Of a stretch of 55,727 nt of DNA, positions 37,767 through 47,900 are shown in pieces. Below the pieces are notes generated by a model. It did no database searches, was not told the DNA's origin, and saw only the letters and a list, made by a program, of their open reading frames with translations. The stretch lies in NCBI GenBank assembly GCA_944412495.1, contig CALYBL010000001.1, positions 1 through 55,727 of the forward strand, in the 5' to 3' direction. Each line of letters begins with the position of its first letter. Within the stretch, counting starts at the first letter, position 1. Both the position numbers and the translations under genes were made by a program. The stretch comes from an uncultured Clostridia bacterium. GTDB taxonomy: Bacteria > Bacillota > Clostridia > Oscillospirales > Acutalibacteraceae.

Positions 37767-39308
37767 TTAGGTCCTGGCATAGTCCTGAATATTATAGTAA
37801 ATATCGCTTACAGTAGCTACCGGCTGTGTGGGCAGCGACGAGTCCGAACACAAAAGCCCGCATCTGTAAACCAGAGGCACGACCGGCATATCGCTTTCAA
37901 AAACTGATATAAAATCGGATACCGAAGCCGTGCCGGCTTTATACTCGGCATATTTTGCCTTAGCCTGTGAGGCGGCGTCTATTCCGTACGATGCGGCCGC
38001 ACCGTCGGCGAAAAATACACTGAGGTCAAAATTCTTGGCAAGCTTTACCTCGCCTATATAAAGGTCAAAGTCGCCGGCAGTTATACGGGACGTATAATCC
38101 GCCAAGGGCAGCGAAACAACCTCCGCCTCAATTCCTGCCCTTCTCAGACTGTTTCTAACCGCTTCCGCGGTATATACTCTCGAGCTGTTCTCGGAGTTAA
38201 CTAATATCTCGAGCCTTAGCGGCTCGCCGTTTGATAAAAAATAACCGTCGCTGTTTTTTTCGCTGTATCCCGCAGCCGCCATCTCTGCCGCCGCTGCATC
38301 GCCGTCCGATGACGTGCCTATATGCTGCATGTCAATCGCCGCATAAAAATGCGGATGATAAAGGCCCGTCGCCGCCTCTGCATATGAGTAAAAGGCATCC
38401 TCAACTATCGTCTGGCGGTTAACCGAACAGCTTATTGCACGGCGTACGTTGGCAGACTGAAGTATTGAGCGCGACGAATTAACGCCTATAAACACAAGAT
38501 TTGTGAGCGGTGTCTTATTAAGGCTTTCAGACCAGCCCGGCACCGATTCACCGCTTAAATCGGTGTAGTACATGCTTATGCCGGAGGATTCTATATTATG
38601 CTGAAGCGCATCGTCATCGGGAGTGTCGATAAGCGTTATTTTTTTAACGGTTACTTCTCCCCCTATCCAGTCCTCTCTTGCCAGCAGCGATACGTCTCCT
38701 CCGTCGGAGCTGTATACATATCTTCCCGAGCCGGTCGGGGGCAGAGATTTGTTATCCTCGTTTGTTAGGTTTTCCGTATTCATTTTATATATCGGAAAGT
38801 CCAGCATTGAGACAAAATATGGGTCGGGCGAGGCAAGGGTTATTGTAACTGTTTTTGAGTCAGCGGCATTGTATGACGCTACGTTTGAGAGCTGGTCCCT
38901 ATATTTGTACGAAGACGCCTGCGCCGCCCTTATAGACGATGTTACGTCCTCCGCCGTCACGCTCGTACCGTCCGAAAAGGTCGCATCCTTAAGCCGTATA
39001 GTGCAAGTCACACCATCCAATACGATTGATTCAGCCAGCCTGTTCTGAGGCTGCATGTTTTCATCCAAAACGACGAGCGAATCGTAAAGCAGCGTGGAAA
39101 TTTCCCGGTTTATCTTTGTTTGTGCTGTATACGGATTGAGTGAATCGCTCGGGGTATACGGCAGTATCAGCTCGCCGGAAAATTCCGAGCCTGCCGCAGG
39201 CGTCTCGCTTCCCGGCGCTTCTGCCGGAGCATCGTTCCCTCCGCCGCAGCCAGCAAGAAATATGCATAAGGCCGTCAGAACGGCTATAGACAGTTTTCGC
39301 AAATGCAT
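37767..39308 (-). CDS. Extracellular solute-binding lipoprotein, family 5 (peptide/nickel type)
   Basis: The 513-aa protein has a lipoprotein signal (LSIAVLTALCIFLAGC, Cys about 22), a short Gly/Ala/Pro/Glu linker, and the SBP_bac_5 pattern: LLYDSLVVLDENMQPQNRLAES (about 75-96), DATFSDGTSVTAEDV (about 107-121), VRRAISCSVNRQTIVEDAF (about 288-306) and the PLVYRC C-terminal lobe. Such proteins deliver peptides or metals to ABC importers, yet no permease or ATPase gene is adjacent. ATG preceded by GGAGG; an earlier frame start is not supported. Confidence 0.9.
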   Translation of the reverse strand: MHLRKLSIAVLTALCIFLAGCGGGNDAPAEAPGSETPAAGSEFSGELILPYTPSDSLNPYTAQTKINREISTLLYDSLVVLDENMQPQNRLAESIVLDGVTCTIRLKDATFSDGTSVTAEDVTSSIRAAQASSYKYRDQLSNVASYNAADSKTVTITLASPDPYFVSMLDFPIYKMNTENLTNEDNKSLPPTGSGRYVYSSDGGDVSLLAREDWIGGEVTVKKITLIDTPDDDALQHNIESSGISMYYTDLSGESVPGWSESLNKTPLTNLVFIGVNSSRSILQSANVRRAISCSVNRQTIVEDAFYSYAEAATGLYHPHFYAAIDMQHIGTSSDGDAAAAEMAAAGYSEKNSDGYFLSNGEPLRLEILVNSENSSRVYTAEAVRNSLRRAGIEAEVVSLPLADYTSRITAGDFDLYIGEVKLAKNFDLSVFFADGAAASYGIDAASQAKAKYAEYKAGTASVSDFISVFESDMPVVPLVYRCGLLCSDSSLPTQPVATVSDIYYNIQDYART

Positions 39309-39972
39309 TGATTGACCTCCGAAAATCCAAGTCAAGGCTTATGTTTTATATAGTATATACATTATAAGGCAAAGCTTTGCCAAAATCAAATACGGATTGC
39401 CGCTGCTTTTATATATGCCGTACCGGAAGGTCCGGCCGCAGTATAAGTCCAATCGGCGGTGCCGCTGCTCGCGACTACAGTGGTAAAGTATGCTTAAATA
39501 TATAGTTTGATTATCCGTTTAAGTCCGAACATCTATTTCCGTTAATATTTGTCCGCTAAGTTTTGCTGCCAAGAGACTGCTTTTTTGATTAGATTCATGA
39601 TAACGATGCTTTAAACCAATGTATCCTTCGCAATTCCCGGCTGCAGAAGCTCTGTCCAACCGCTGTTTGTCATTCTTTGCAAGACTTGACACAGTTTCAC
39701 GAAATTTCCCGCTCAGCCTGCTCTGGCAGTTTAGACCGGCCGCACATAAGAGATCAGGTTAACAGTCATGCGCCATGCCGGCTGAGCTATGAAGGAAGCT
39801 TGCTTTTGATAAATTGCTCCGGCCTTTTCCGGCTTCGCGCAGACGCTTTTTTCGCCAAACGGCCGGCCTGCGGGATTTTAAAGTTTCTCTTTCGGCAGCG
39901 TGCATTGATTGTTCGCAATCACCAATGCAAACGTTCTAATGCTTGGCAGACGCGAGCTGGTCTAAACAAATA
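39309..39972. other. Gene-free stretch before the mobile region
   Basis: About 660 bases with no supported gene. It must hold the promoter of the solute-binding protein gene; I see no clean hexamer pair. Its right part borders the IS remnant and may contain decayed mobile-element DNA. Confidence 0.45.
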
Positions 39973-40490
39973 TCCACCCGCAAAGCGGGTGGTATTTCCG
40001 TTTCGGGCATAGCCCTAACCTTTACAGGCTACGCACAAGTGCGTTTTTTATTGGCCTGCCAGCCACGCATAGGATTACTTGCTACCCGTAAACGGGTCTC
40101 TGGGGTCAAAGATACTCAACTGGTCCGTTTCCTTATCCACTTTTAATTGATTCGCTATATATGCTTTGATTGCTGCGGTGTTTTTCCCTGTGGTATCAAC
40201 GTAGTATCCCTTACACCAAAATTCGCGATTTCGATATGCAAATTTCATATTCCCAAACCTTTGAAATATTAGTAAACTACTTTTTCCTTTTAAATACCCC
40301 ATAAAGCTCGAAACGCTCATTTTGGGTGGTATACTTACTAATAGATGTATGTGGTCAGGGCATACCTCTCCTTCTATTATTTCTACACCTTTCCATTGAC
40401 ACAAACTCCTTAATATTTCTCTTATTGCTTCTCGTTTTTCTCCATAAAATACTTTCCTCTGATACTTTGGGGCAAATGCAACAGTATTCT
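39973..40490 (-). mobile_element. IS200/IS605-type remnant
   Basis: One end has a subterminal hairpin CCACCCG/CGGGTGG (39973-39992), typical of IS200/IS605 ends that transpose as single strands. The transposase frame inside lacks its beginning. The other end merges into the Xre gene near 40482-40500 without a visible matching hairpin, so the copy is truncated and immobile on its own. Confidence 0.7.
40075..40482 (-). pseudogene. tnpA: IS200/IS605 transposase TnpA, 5'-truncated
   Basis: From VAFAPKYQRKVFYGEKREAI onward the product matches the Y1 HUH transposase TnpA: catalytic HUH motif PDHIHLLVSIPP, SFMGYLKGKSS, FWCKGYYVDT with the nucleophile tyrosine region, and DPRDPFTGSK end. The normal start (a segment equivalent to KYHIVFAPKY preceded by about 15-20 residues) is replaced by unrelated sequence that overlaps the Xre gene on the other strand. 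The frame stays open to 40539 by chance. Confidence 0.82.
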
Positions 40491-40503
40491 CAATCACACA
40501 GAG

Positions 40504-40968
40504 GTGTATCATTTCGCCAAAGGAAAATTGATACTGCACTTATGGTATGATTTTGAGAGCGACGATAACTGTGATACCATAGGCAAGACTTTAAGATATT
40601 ACCGATTACATAGAGGGTATTCCACCCGTGAACTTGCCGAAAAGGTCGGCGTTGTTCCTGCCACACTTACTCTTTACGAAAATGACAAACATCCTATAAA
40701 GTATAAAACCGCCGTTCTACTCGCCGAAGTGCTTGGTATTGACCGCAAGTTGTTGTTTGACGAGTATTCTGCCTTTGTGGATTATCCGTGTAACGTGCTT
40801 CTGCGAGAGGTGCGGGAACGGTTATCACTTAATCAATCGCAAATGGCGCAGGAAATCGGTGTTGCTCAAAGCGCTTATTCCGCTTGGGAAAGAGCAGTAC
40901 GAACACCACGCAGACAGAAATATGAAAAGATAGCTCCGCTTATTAAAAAAGCCAATATCCATAGATAA
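40504..40968 (+). CDS. Xre-family regulator with two helix-turn-helix regions
   Basis: The 154-aa protein has two HTH_3 motifs: LRYYRLHRGYSTRELAEKVGVVPATLTLYEN (about 29-59) and VRERLSLNQSQMAQEIGVAQSAYSAWER (about 103-130). Between them is a helix pair (AVLLAEVLGIDRKLLFDEY). The start is a GTG abutting the IS remnant with poor ribosome-binding sequence, so the original N-terminus may have been lost. It is probably a regulator of the mobile element. A strong terminator follows. Confidence 0.82.
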   Translation: MYHFAKGKLILHLWYDFESDDNCDTIGKTLRYYRLHRGYSTRELAEKVGVVPATLTLYENDKHPIKYKTAVLLAEVLGIDRKLLFDEYSAFVDYPCNVLLREVRERLSLNQSQMAQEIGVAQSAYSAWERAVRTPRRQKYEKIAPLIKKANIHR

Positions 40969-40970
40969 AG

Positions 40971-41018
40971 AGCAATCCGAGAAGAACCGTAAAAGTTTTT
41001 CTCGGATTGCTTTCTTTC
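40971..41018 (+). terminator. Terminator of the Xre gene
   Basis: AGCAATCCGAGAA and TTCTCGGATTGCT form a 13-bp stem, followed by TTCTTTC, directly after the stop codon. Confidence 0.85.
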
Positions 41019-41087
41019 AATCGGTACGTTCGACCATAGCTCCTTCTGTGAGTACAATTAAGGCAGAAGCTCAAAGGAGGTCGCAAT

Positions 41088-41273
41088 ATGCGGGGCAAAA
41101 AGTATTACATAGCACTTGATGATTCTGAACGCAGCTTGCTAATCAACTGTCTGAATGACTTAAGGAACAGCCTTATTTCGGAAGGCAGATACACAGACGC
41201 GGTTGACGGGGCGCTGCTTAAAATCATCAACGCACCACTCAGGAAGTTCAAAGTAATTTGCAAGGAGGAATAA
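41088..41273 (+). CDS. Small conserved mobile-element protein, unknown function
   Basis: The 61-aa product (MRGKKYYIALDDSERSLLIN...) has a good AAAGGAGGT site. It is charged and probably helical, with ALLKIINAPLRKFKVI near its end. Proteins of this kind often precede tnpV on Clostridia elements, from memory. It sits four bases ahead of tnpV and is likely co-translated. Confidence 0.65.
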   Translation: MRGKKYYIALDDSERSLLINCLNDLRNSLISEGRYTDAVDGALLKIINAPLRKFKVICKEE

Positions 41274-41277
41274 GGCC

Positions 41278-41655
41278 ATGAAGAAATCATTATTCGAGCA
41301 AATAGGCGGTACATACGAACAGCAGGGAGATTATATGATACCCTATCTGGCCCTACCACCCCAAGAAGAACAGCCTATCGGGATATGGGGACAGCAGCAC
41401 GCACGGTATCTCAGACAGTACCGTAAGATACTTTATACCAACCTGCTGACAAACGGAAAGTTGCACAGCTATCTTGCCGAACTTAACAAGCAGGCAGAGG
41501 ATATGTTTTTTCAGCTGGTAAAACATATGACAGATGTTGAGGGCGTAAACGAACAACTCAAAGCGGAAAACCAAATAGAATGGGTACGTCGAATGAACAA
41601 TATACGAAACATGGCAGCAGAAATTGTATACACTGAAGTTATATACAACATATAA
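41278..41655 (+). CDS. tnpV: TnpV family transposon-encoded protein
   Basis: The 125-aa product matches TnpV along its length: SLFEQIGGTYEQQGDYMIPYLALP (about 4-27), EEQPIGIWGQQHARYLRQYRKILYTNLL (about 31-58), and QIEWVRRMNNIRNMAAEIVYTEVIY at the end. TnpV occurs on many Clostridia conjugative and mobilizable transposons; its function is unknown. It marks this region as mobile DNA. Confidence 0.88.
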   Translation: MKKSLFEQIGGTYEQQGDYMIPYLALPPQEEQPIGIWGQQHARYLRQYRKILYTNLLTNGKLHSYLAELNKQAEDMFFQLVKHMTDVEGVNEQLKAENQIEWVRRMNNIRNMAAEIVYTEVIYNI

Positions 41656-41667
41656 TTTCCAAACCAC

Positions 41668-41706
41668 AAAAAGCGATAGCGGAGCATAAACCTCGCCATC
41701 GCTTTT
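41668..41706. terminator. Bidirectional terminator between tnpV and the surface operon
   Basis: AAAAAGCGAT and ATCGCTTTT pair across a loop with further GCGG/CCTCGC pairing. A-tract on the left and T-tract on the right let it work for both the plus-strand tnpV transcript and the minus-strand surface operon. Confidence 0.75.
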
Positions 41707-41718
41707 ACAATCATGGTC

Positions 41719-44010
41719 TTATTTGTTTGTCCTGCATTTCTTCTTTGCCGTCGCTGTAATAATCAGGCCGCAGCCGCTGACGGACAACAAAGCCAGGAAT
41801 AAGAGCACGGCATTGTTTTCACCCGTGGGAGGCACCTTGGCGTCATCTTCGTCAGAAGAATCGTCTGTCCCGCCCGGCTCGTTTTCATCCGGTTTTTCAT
41901 CAGGACCCGTCGCGAGAATCACTTCCGTCTGCGTATAGCCGCAAACATTGCATTCTCTCTCCCGGCTGCCGTCCGTTGTCTCGGTCGCTTCCTGCGCGAT
42001 CGTCCAGTCGCCAAAGCTGTGCGCTGCGACATCGGTGCGTTCGCCGCAAGCGCATGCATGCCAATGGTTTTCCTTGTCAGACTCCCAATCCGTGCCGTAG
42101 CTGTGGCCGCTGGCCTTGACTAGGATCTCCTCTTCCGTCAGCTCGCGTGTGCCCGCCGCATCGTTATACTTTTTCCCACACTTGGAGCAGGTGTAATACT
42201 CGATGTTTCCATCTTCCTCACAGGTGGCGGCCTTGGCTTCTGTTTTTACCATTTCATGAGTATGGTCGAGTTTAGGAACCACTGTGCCCTCAGCGGTTTT
42301 CTTTCCACAATCCAGGCAGTAGGTGTCACCGGTGTAGCCTTCGGCCTCTTCCGTTGCAGCCACAGCGTTACGGATCTCGGTATTCACATGATTGTCAGGG
42401 TCAAGTTCTCCATATTCCGTGCCGCAGACAGAGCAGACTGCCTTATCAGAACAAGTGGCTTCGCCACCCTCGTGGGCTGCTTTGTCAAAAGTAGTTCCAC
42501 ATACGCCGCAGGTATGCCAGTGGTCGGCGCCGTCGGATTCCCACTGTCCGTTATCGTCGGTATGGTCGCCGGTCGCAGAGATCGTCGTGCCGTCGGCAAG
42601 CTTTTCGCCGCAGCCGAGGCAGTAGGTATCGCCGGTATAGCCGTTCTCACCGCAGGTGGCCTCGATCTTGCCCTTGACTTCTGTGCCGCCGGCGTGGTTG
42701 TCTGGATCAAGCTCACCATGCTCTGCGCCGCACGTTTCGCAGGCCGCCTTGGCCGAGCAGGTGGCTTCCCCGCCGCTGTGAGCGCCCTCGTCAAAGGTGG
42801 TCCCGCAGTCGCCGCAGGTGTGCCAGTGGTCAGCGCCGTCGGACTCCCACTGCCCATTATCATCTGTATGGTTGCCGGTAGCAGAGATCGTCGTGCCGTC
42901 GGCAAGCTTCTCGCCGCAGCCGAGGCAGTAGGTATCGCCGGTATAGCCATTCTCACCGCAGGTGGCCTCGATCTTACCCTTGACTTCCGTACCGCCGGCG
43001 TGGTTGTCCGAGTCGAGCGGCGTGGTAATCGATGCGAGTTCTGTGCTGCACTCTGCATCGCCGTAATATTTGCCTGCGCACTTGTCGCTGGCGCAGGTCC
43101 AGTATTCTACCGTGCCGGTCTCGTAGCAATTAGCAGCAATAGCCTCGTGATGTGTAATACCTGTATGCACATGCGGGAGCTGCGGGAGCTCGGTGTTTTC
43201 ATTGCGCTTACGTCCGCACACCGTGCATTCCTCGTGCCGGACACCGGGCGCGTCTTCCGTGGCGGACGTATCTACTACCCATTCAAAGCTATGGGACGCC
43301 GTTGTGCCGTCGATCACTTGACCGCAGCCGTCGTTGACGCAGAGCTTCCAGTGATTGTCCCCGTCGGAGTGCCAGCCCTCTTCGGCGACATGGGTGAGCG
43401 CGGGAATGACCAGCTGTTCTGCGCTAACCTCGGTTTTGGTTTCGTCAAACAGCTTATGGCAGACGGAGCATTCGTAGTAGGCCTTTTTGCCCGCTGTGCC
43501 GCATTTGGCCGGCACTTCGGGGATCAGGTTGCCATATTCATGCTCGGCGCAGGAGATCGTGACGGTTGTTGTGACAGAGGTTTCTGTCGCCACATCTTCA
43601 TTGTCCTGATTCATCAACTGCGGTTGGATTTGAATATACGTCTCTCCCACCCAAGACAGATCCGACTTGGCTTTAAGCGTCAGCCGGAAAATGTCTCCAT
43701 TTATATCCTGTGCGCTCGAATAGGCAAAGGTGGCGGTCAAATAAGTCGGATTAAAGTCGCTTAAAGCAGGATTGGAAACCAGCCATTCACCTGAAATGAC
43801 CTCGAGCACCGACTGATCAACAACAAACAGGATTCCGGCAGCTTTTATCGGTTCATAATCGCTGAGTGATATCGTGACAGTAAAGGTATCCCCTATTTCG
43901 ACATCCCCTTCGGATGCGGTGCAGACGATCTTTGGTTCTACCGCAAATACCGTTACAAACGATGTGGCTGCCAAAGCCACGCATAGCAAAAGTGCTAATA
44001 CTTTTTTCAT
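41719..44010 (-). CDS. Cell-wall-anchored protein with cohesin-like domain and cysteine-pair repeats
   Basis: The 763-aa precursor has a signal peptide (MKKVLALLLCVALAATSFVTVFA). A cohesin-like domain (about 27-155; VEIGDTFTVTISLSDYEPIKAAGILFV) follows, then a long region (about 155-690) of His/CxxC repeats such as YTGDTYCLGCGEKLADGT and HWHTCGDCGTTFD. Two consecutive units of 102 aa are almost identical. The C-terminus has an acidic linker, a VPPTGEN motif, a hydrophobic helix and KKKCRTNK, the layout of a sortase-anchored protein with a V/P variant of LPxTG. It is last in the surface operon and could hold dockerin-bearing partners on the wall (inferred). Confidence 0.82.
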   Translation of the reverse strand: MKKVLALLLCVALAATSFVTVFAVEPKIVCTASEGDVEIGDTFTVTISLSDYEPIKAAGILFVVDQSVLEVISGEWLVSNPALSDFNPTYLTATFAYSSAQDINGDIFRLTLKAKSDLSWVGETYIQIQPQLMNQDNEDVATETSVTTTVTISCAEHEYGNLIPEVPAKCGTAGKKAYYECSVCHKLFDETKTEVSAEQLVIPALTHVAEEGWHSDGDNHWKLCVNDGCGQVIDGTTASHSFEWVVDTSATEDAPGVRHEECTVCGRKRNENTELPQLPHVHTGITHHEAIAANCYETGTVEYWTCASDKCAGKYYGDAECSTELASITTPLDSDNHAGGTEVKGKIEATCGENGYTGDTYCLGCGEKLADGTTISATGNHTDDNGQWESDGADHWHTCGDCGTTFDEGAHSGGEATCSAKAACETCGAEHGELDPDNHAGGTEVKGKIEATCGENGYTGDTYCLGCGEKLADGTTISATGDHTDDNGQWESDGADHWHTCGVCGTTFDKAAHEGGEATCSDKAVCSVCGTEYGELDPDNHVNTEIRNAVAATEEAEGYTGDTYCLDCGKKTAEGTVVPKLDHTHEMVKTEAKAATCEEDGNIEYYTCSKCGKKYNDAAGTRELTEEEILVKASGHSYGTDWESDKENHWHACACGERTDVAAHSFGDWTIAQEATETTDGSRERECNVCGYTQTEVILATGPDEKPDENEPGGTDDSSDEDDAKVPPTGENNAVLLFLALLSVSGCGLIITATAKKKCRTNK
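42385..43010 (-). repeat. Tandem 306-bp coding repeat in the wall-anchored protein
   Basis: Two consecutive copies, period 306 bases (102 codons), share long runs of identical DNA (for example around 42590-42690 against 42896-42996). Such recent duplication allows copy-number change by recombination. A third, weaker unit lies further along the protein. Confidence 0.75.
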
Positions 44011-44039
44011 TTTTTACCCTCATTTCTTTTGTATGTTTT

Positions 44040-44972
44040 TTATTTTAACGGATAGAGATTTGGGAAAAAGGTATGGTTAAGCAGATACACCGCGTCATCG
44101 CTGTCCACTGCACCGTCCCCGTCAAAGTCGCAATCCTGATTGATAGGATAAAGGCCCGGGAAAAAGGTATAATTGAGAAGGTATGTTGCGTCATCGCTAG
44201 TGACCTCGTTATCCCCGTCTGTATCGCCGGGGAGATAGGCAAGGATTTCTATCTCAAACGTATCGATGAAATCGCCGTAGGTAACCGTCAGCGTCTGCTT
44301 GCCGACTTGGGTGTTGTCAAAGCCAGTGACACTATAGTTGCTGACTGCCTTCGACGTTCCATTCGCATAATGTGCAGTTACCGTCATACCTGTAAGATCC
44401 AGATCCTCGCCCGCCCAATACCACAACTTATCCGGTGGATTTATAGTAATATGGGTGGGTTTCTGATCGACATGGATGCTGCCATCCTGTACAGTATGCG
44501 GTACGGTTTCCAGTGCGGCATTGGAGATATCGTCCGGGGAATAGTGCACTGTCAAAGGATAGTCCCCATTAGCAGTAGATGCCACGCGGAATCGTATGAC
44601 CGCCAGCTCGCCGTCTCCCTGCACATCCTGCGTGTGATACCATAAAAAGGTCAGCGATCCCGTATCATTCCCTTCTTCGTCGCTATACAGCGCGCCATCG
44701 GTCAACAGTGTCCCCCGTTCTACAGCAACCGGGGTCAGCTGTTCAGCATCATATTCAATCCGAAATCGGAACGATGCCAATCCGGGATTATCTGTAATGG
44801 TTACGGGGACGCATATTTCCTCATCGGAATACCCAGCGACTTTACCGAAAGCAATAATCGCTTGGCCACCTTCTGCCATAGCCAATGCTGTAATTCCGGG
44901 CAGTATCATCAAAAAAAGCAAAGCAAACCCCGAGCAGATAGTCCTGCACAAGTTCATCCTAGTATGTCCCAT
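44040..44972 (-). CDS. Secreted cohesin - Ig-like - dockerin protein
   Basis: The 310-aa precursor has a signal peptide (about 1-33), a cohesin domain (about 38-165; YSDEEICVPVTITDNPGLASFRFRIEYDA), one bacterial Ig-like repeat (about 172-245; YWAGEDLDLTGMTVTAHYANGTSK) and a C-terminal dockerin (about 248-308) with two calcium loops DTDGDNEVTSDD and DFDGDGAVDSDD, each followed by YLLNYTFFPGLYP or YLLNHTFFPNLYP. Having both a cohesin and a dockerin, it could link partners like an adaptor scaffoldin (inferred). It starts five bases after the previous gene, with AAGGGGTG. Confidence 0.88.
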   Translation of the reverse strand: MGHTRMNLCRTICSGFALLFLMILPGITALAMAEGGQAIIAFGKVAGYSDEEICVPVTITDNPGLASFRFRIEYDAEQLTPVAVERGTLLTDGALYSDEEGNDTGSLTFLWYHTQDVQGDGELAVIRFRVASTANGDYPLTVHYSPDDISNAALETVPHTVQDGSIHVDQKPTHITINPPDKLWYWAGEDLDLTGMTVTAHYANGTSKAVSNYSVTGFDNTQVGKQTLTVTYGDFIDTFEIEILAYLPGDTDGDNEVTSDDATYLLNYTFFPGLYPINQDCDFDGDGAVDSDDAVYLLNHTFFPNLYPLK

Positions 44973-44976
44973 ATGG

Positions 44977-47900
44977 TCACCCCTTGTTCCTTATGGGCGC
45001 GTCAAGCAGCCATTGTGAAAGCAAAATCACGTCAGACAAATCGATCTCGTCATCTTCGTTGACATCAGCGGCAAGTCGCTGCTTTTCGGTCAGTTCAATG
45101 TCCTGTCCGGAAACCACCTGTGCCAGCAGCAGCACGTCTTTCATCCCCAAGGTTTTGTCGCCGGTCAGATCGCCCAGTATATAGTCTACAACCTCAACAC
45201 CGCCGGACTTCACCTGGAAAAAGACGTATTCACCCGCTGCATTTTGATTATCCTTATCTTCAAAGGAAAGAGTTACATCGGAGCTACCTTCGGCGGCACC
45301 TTCCAGAATTTCAAAGGTCAGCGTATACAATTCCCCGTCTGCTTCTAGGTCTGTCGGGTTAAACCATACCAGTGTAATTTGGCCACTGCCAGCCTGTTCT
45401 TCATTAACCACCAGATTACCGGGCTGAAGTATTTCCTTGCCCTCGACAGATACGAATTTTAAGACTGCCGGATCAAATTGGAGAGTATGCCGGAATCCAG
45501 CGATGCCCGGGTTCCGTTTTACCGAAACTGTCACCGACACTGTATCTCCCACCCGTCCGCGATCGCTGCTTATGGAATAGGATGCCTCCGGTGTTGGCCG
45601 TTCCATTACAGAAACGGAGAAGGTCTGCGTCTTTCCTTCGTAAGTAACCGTAATCGTCTTGTTCCCCGGCGCCTTAGAGTCAAAGCCGTTAAGCGCATAT
45701 TCCTCCTCATCGAGCTCGACCGCTTTTCCGTTGTCATAGTGCGCCGTAACGGTCAGCCCATCCGGGACAAATTCCTCGTTGACATAGTAGTTTAGTTTTT
45801 CCGGATAGGTGATGGTAATGTGCGTCAGGGTTTTTGCCTGTACCGTAACCTGGAATTGCGCCGTTTGCCCTTCGCACATGACCGAAATGGTTTTAAGGCC
45901 CGGCAGCGAAGAATAACCGGTCAGTGTGTAGTCATTGGTTTCCTCTGTCGAGCCGTCGTTATAGATGAGGATGACCACCAGACCGTCTGGCTCGAATTCA
46001 TCACCTTCCAAATAATCCGTCTTGTTCGGCAGATGCTGAATTTCAAGTCCAGTGACGATACGTGCGATGACTCGCACGGAAAAGGAGGCGGTTTTCCCCT
46101 GGTAGGTCACGACAACAGTCTGCATACCGATTTCACCGGTATACCCCGCCGTTGAATAGCCTGTTACCGGCTCCGACGTCCCATTGTCATAATGCGCGGT
46201 AACGACAAGGCCGTCAGTATCTAGTTCCTGCCCCTCAATGTATTCCGTTTTATCCGGCTGTTTGGTGATTTCAATGGATTCCAGACTACGCGCCCGGACA
46301 TTCACGGTGAAAGTAACGCTTTTACCCTGATATTCAACCCGGATGATCTTGGAGCCCGGAGCCGAATCATAGCCACTTACGTTGTATTCCTCAATGGTTT
46401 CGGACGTCCCGTTGTTGTACTGCGCGGTGACGACCATTCCAGCCGGGTCAAACACCTCACCCTCCAGATAAGTTAGTTTCGTAGGCAACTTCGTCACCTG
46501 GATTCCGATCATTTTCTTAGCAACTACTGATACCGTGAATTCTACTTTGCATTCTTCATATGTAACGGTAACCGTATGAGTACCAATGGTCGGCTGGTAT
46601 CCTTCATATGTAAAATCCTCTATAATTTCTGATGTACCGTCATTGTAAACAGCGGTAACTTTCATGCCTGTCAAGTCCAGCGATTGTCCCTCAATGTAGC
46701 TGAGCTTTTGTGGCTTAACAAGGGATAATGATTGCACCTTTCGCTCAATAACTTCTATGGTAAATGTAGTGGTATGCCCCTGATATTCCACCGTAGCGAT
46801 AACCGTACCAGGTTGATCAGTGGTATATGAGAGCTGGGCTTTATCCAGAGTTACTGTCTCACTAGTTGCATCGTTATAATAGATGGTAAGTATTCCGCCA
46901 TCAGGATTCACAGTCTGCCCTTGGACATAGGTGGTTTTTTCAGGCAAAGCGGAAACGGAGATAGAAGTAATGGCTCGCGGTATCACCTCAATATTGACAG
47001 TTTCCTCGGTTTTCTGTCCGCCGTAGGCAAAATGAATCGCCTGCATACCGGTACGGTTGACATCCAATTCGGCAAGCATTTGCAAGGTGGCATCTACTGA
47101 AACGGTTTTCCCATCCGTATAGGTGATTTTCACTGTTGCGCCGGATAAATCGGGTTGACATCCCTCAACCACTTGATTATTTGTCGGCGGAGTCAGCAGA
47201 TCAATGCTTTGAATCCGTTCCTGACGGTTCATTTTCAACTGTGGATACGCATACTCCCGGTAATCGTCTATTTCCCATATGGCATCAAAATCAAAGCCGA
47301 TAAAGGTAGACTGCCGTTGCAATTGTCTCATAGTACATTGGGTTCCTTCGCCGGTGTTAACCACATCTACTAAGTAATAGCAATTAACGGCACTGCCTCG
47401 GCCTGCAATACCACCAACATACACCCACGAGTGATACGAAAATGTGTTTTCAGCGGTCACATGCCCTGTGTTGTAGCAGTTATAAGCGCTGCCTTGCCCC
47501 GTGATACCGCCTGCATAGGAATAACAGTAATAATAACTACCAGAGGCAGAGTTGACTGCCGACACACTGCCTGTGTTATAGCAGTTATCAGCGTTGCCTT
47601 GACCTGCGATACCACCTGCATAGGAATTGCAATCACCAGACGCGGTAGTGGTAGCCGAAACACCGCCCGTGTTGTAGCAACTGCCGATTATACCGCTATT
47701 GTATCCCGCGATACCGCCTGCATAGGAAAAGGTGGGAGAGGTAGTAGTAGCCGACACACTCCCCGTGTTGTAGCAGTTGCTGATCGTGCCACTATTACTG
47801 CCCGAGACACTGCCTGCACAGGAGCGGGCGGCTTTAACGGATATATTTCCATCTACCAAGCCAAGATTTTGAATGAACCCTTGATTATAGCCAAACAATC

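Noticed and set aside
42256-43764. 502-codon open frame opposite the wall-anchored protein.
   Set aside because: It arises from the repeated Cys/Gly-rich coding sequence on the other strand; no start site or real domain.
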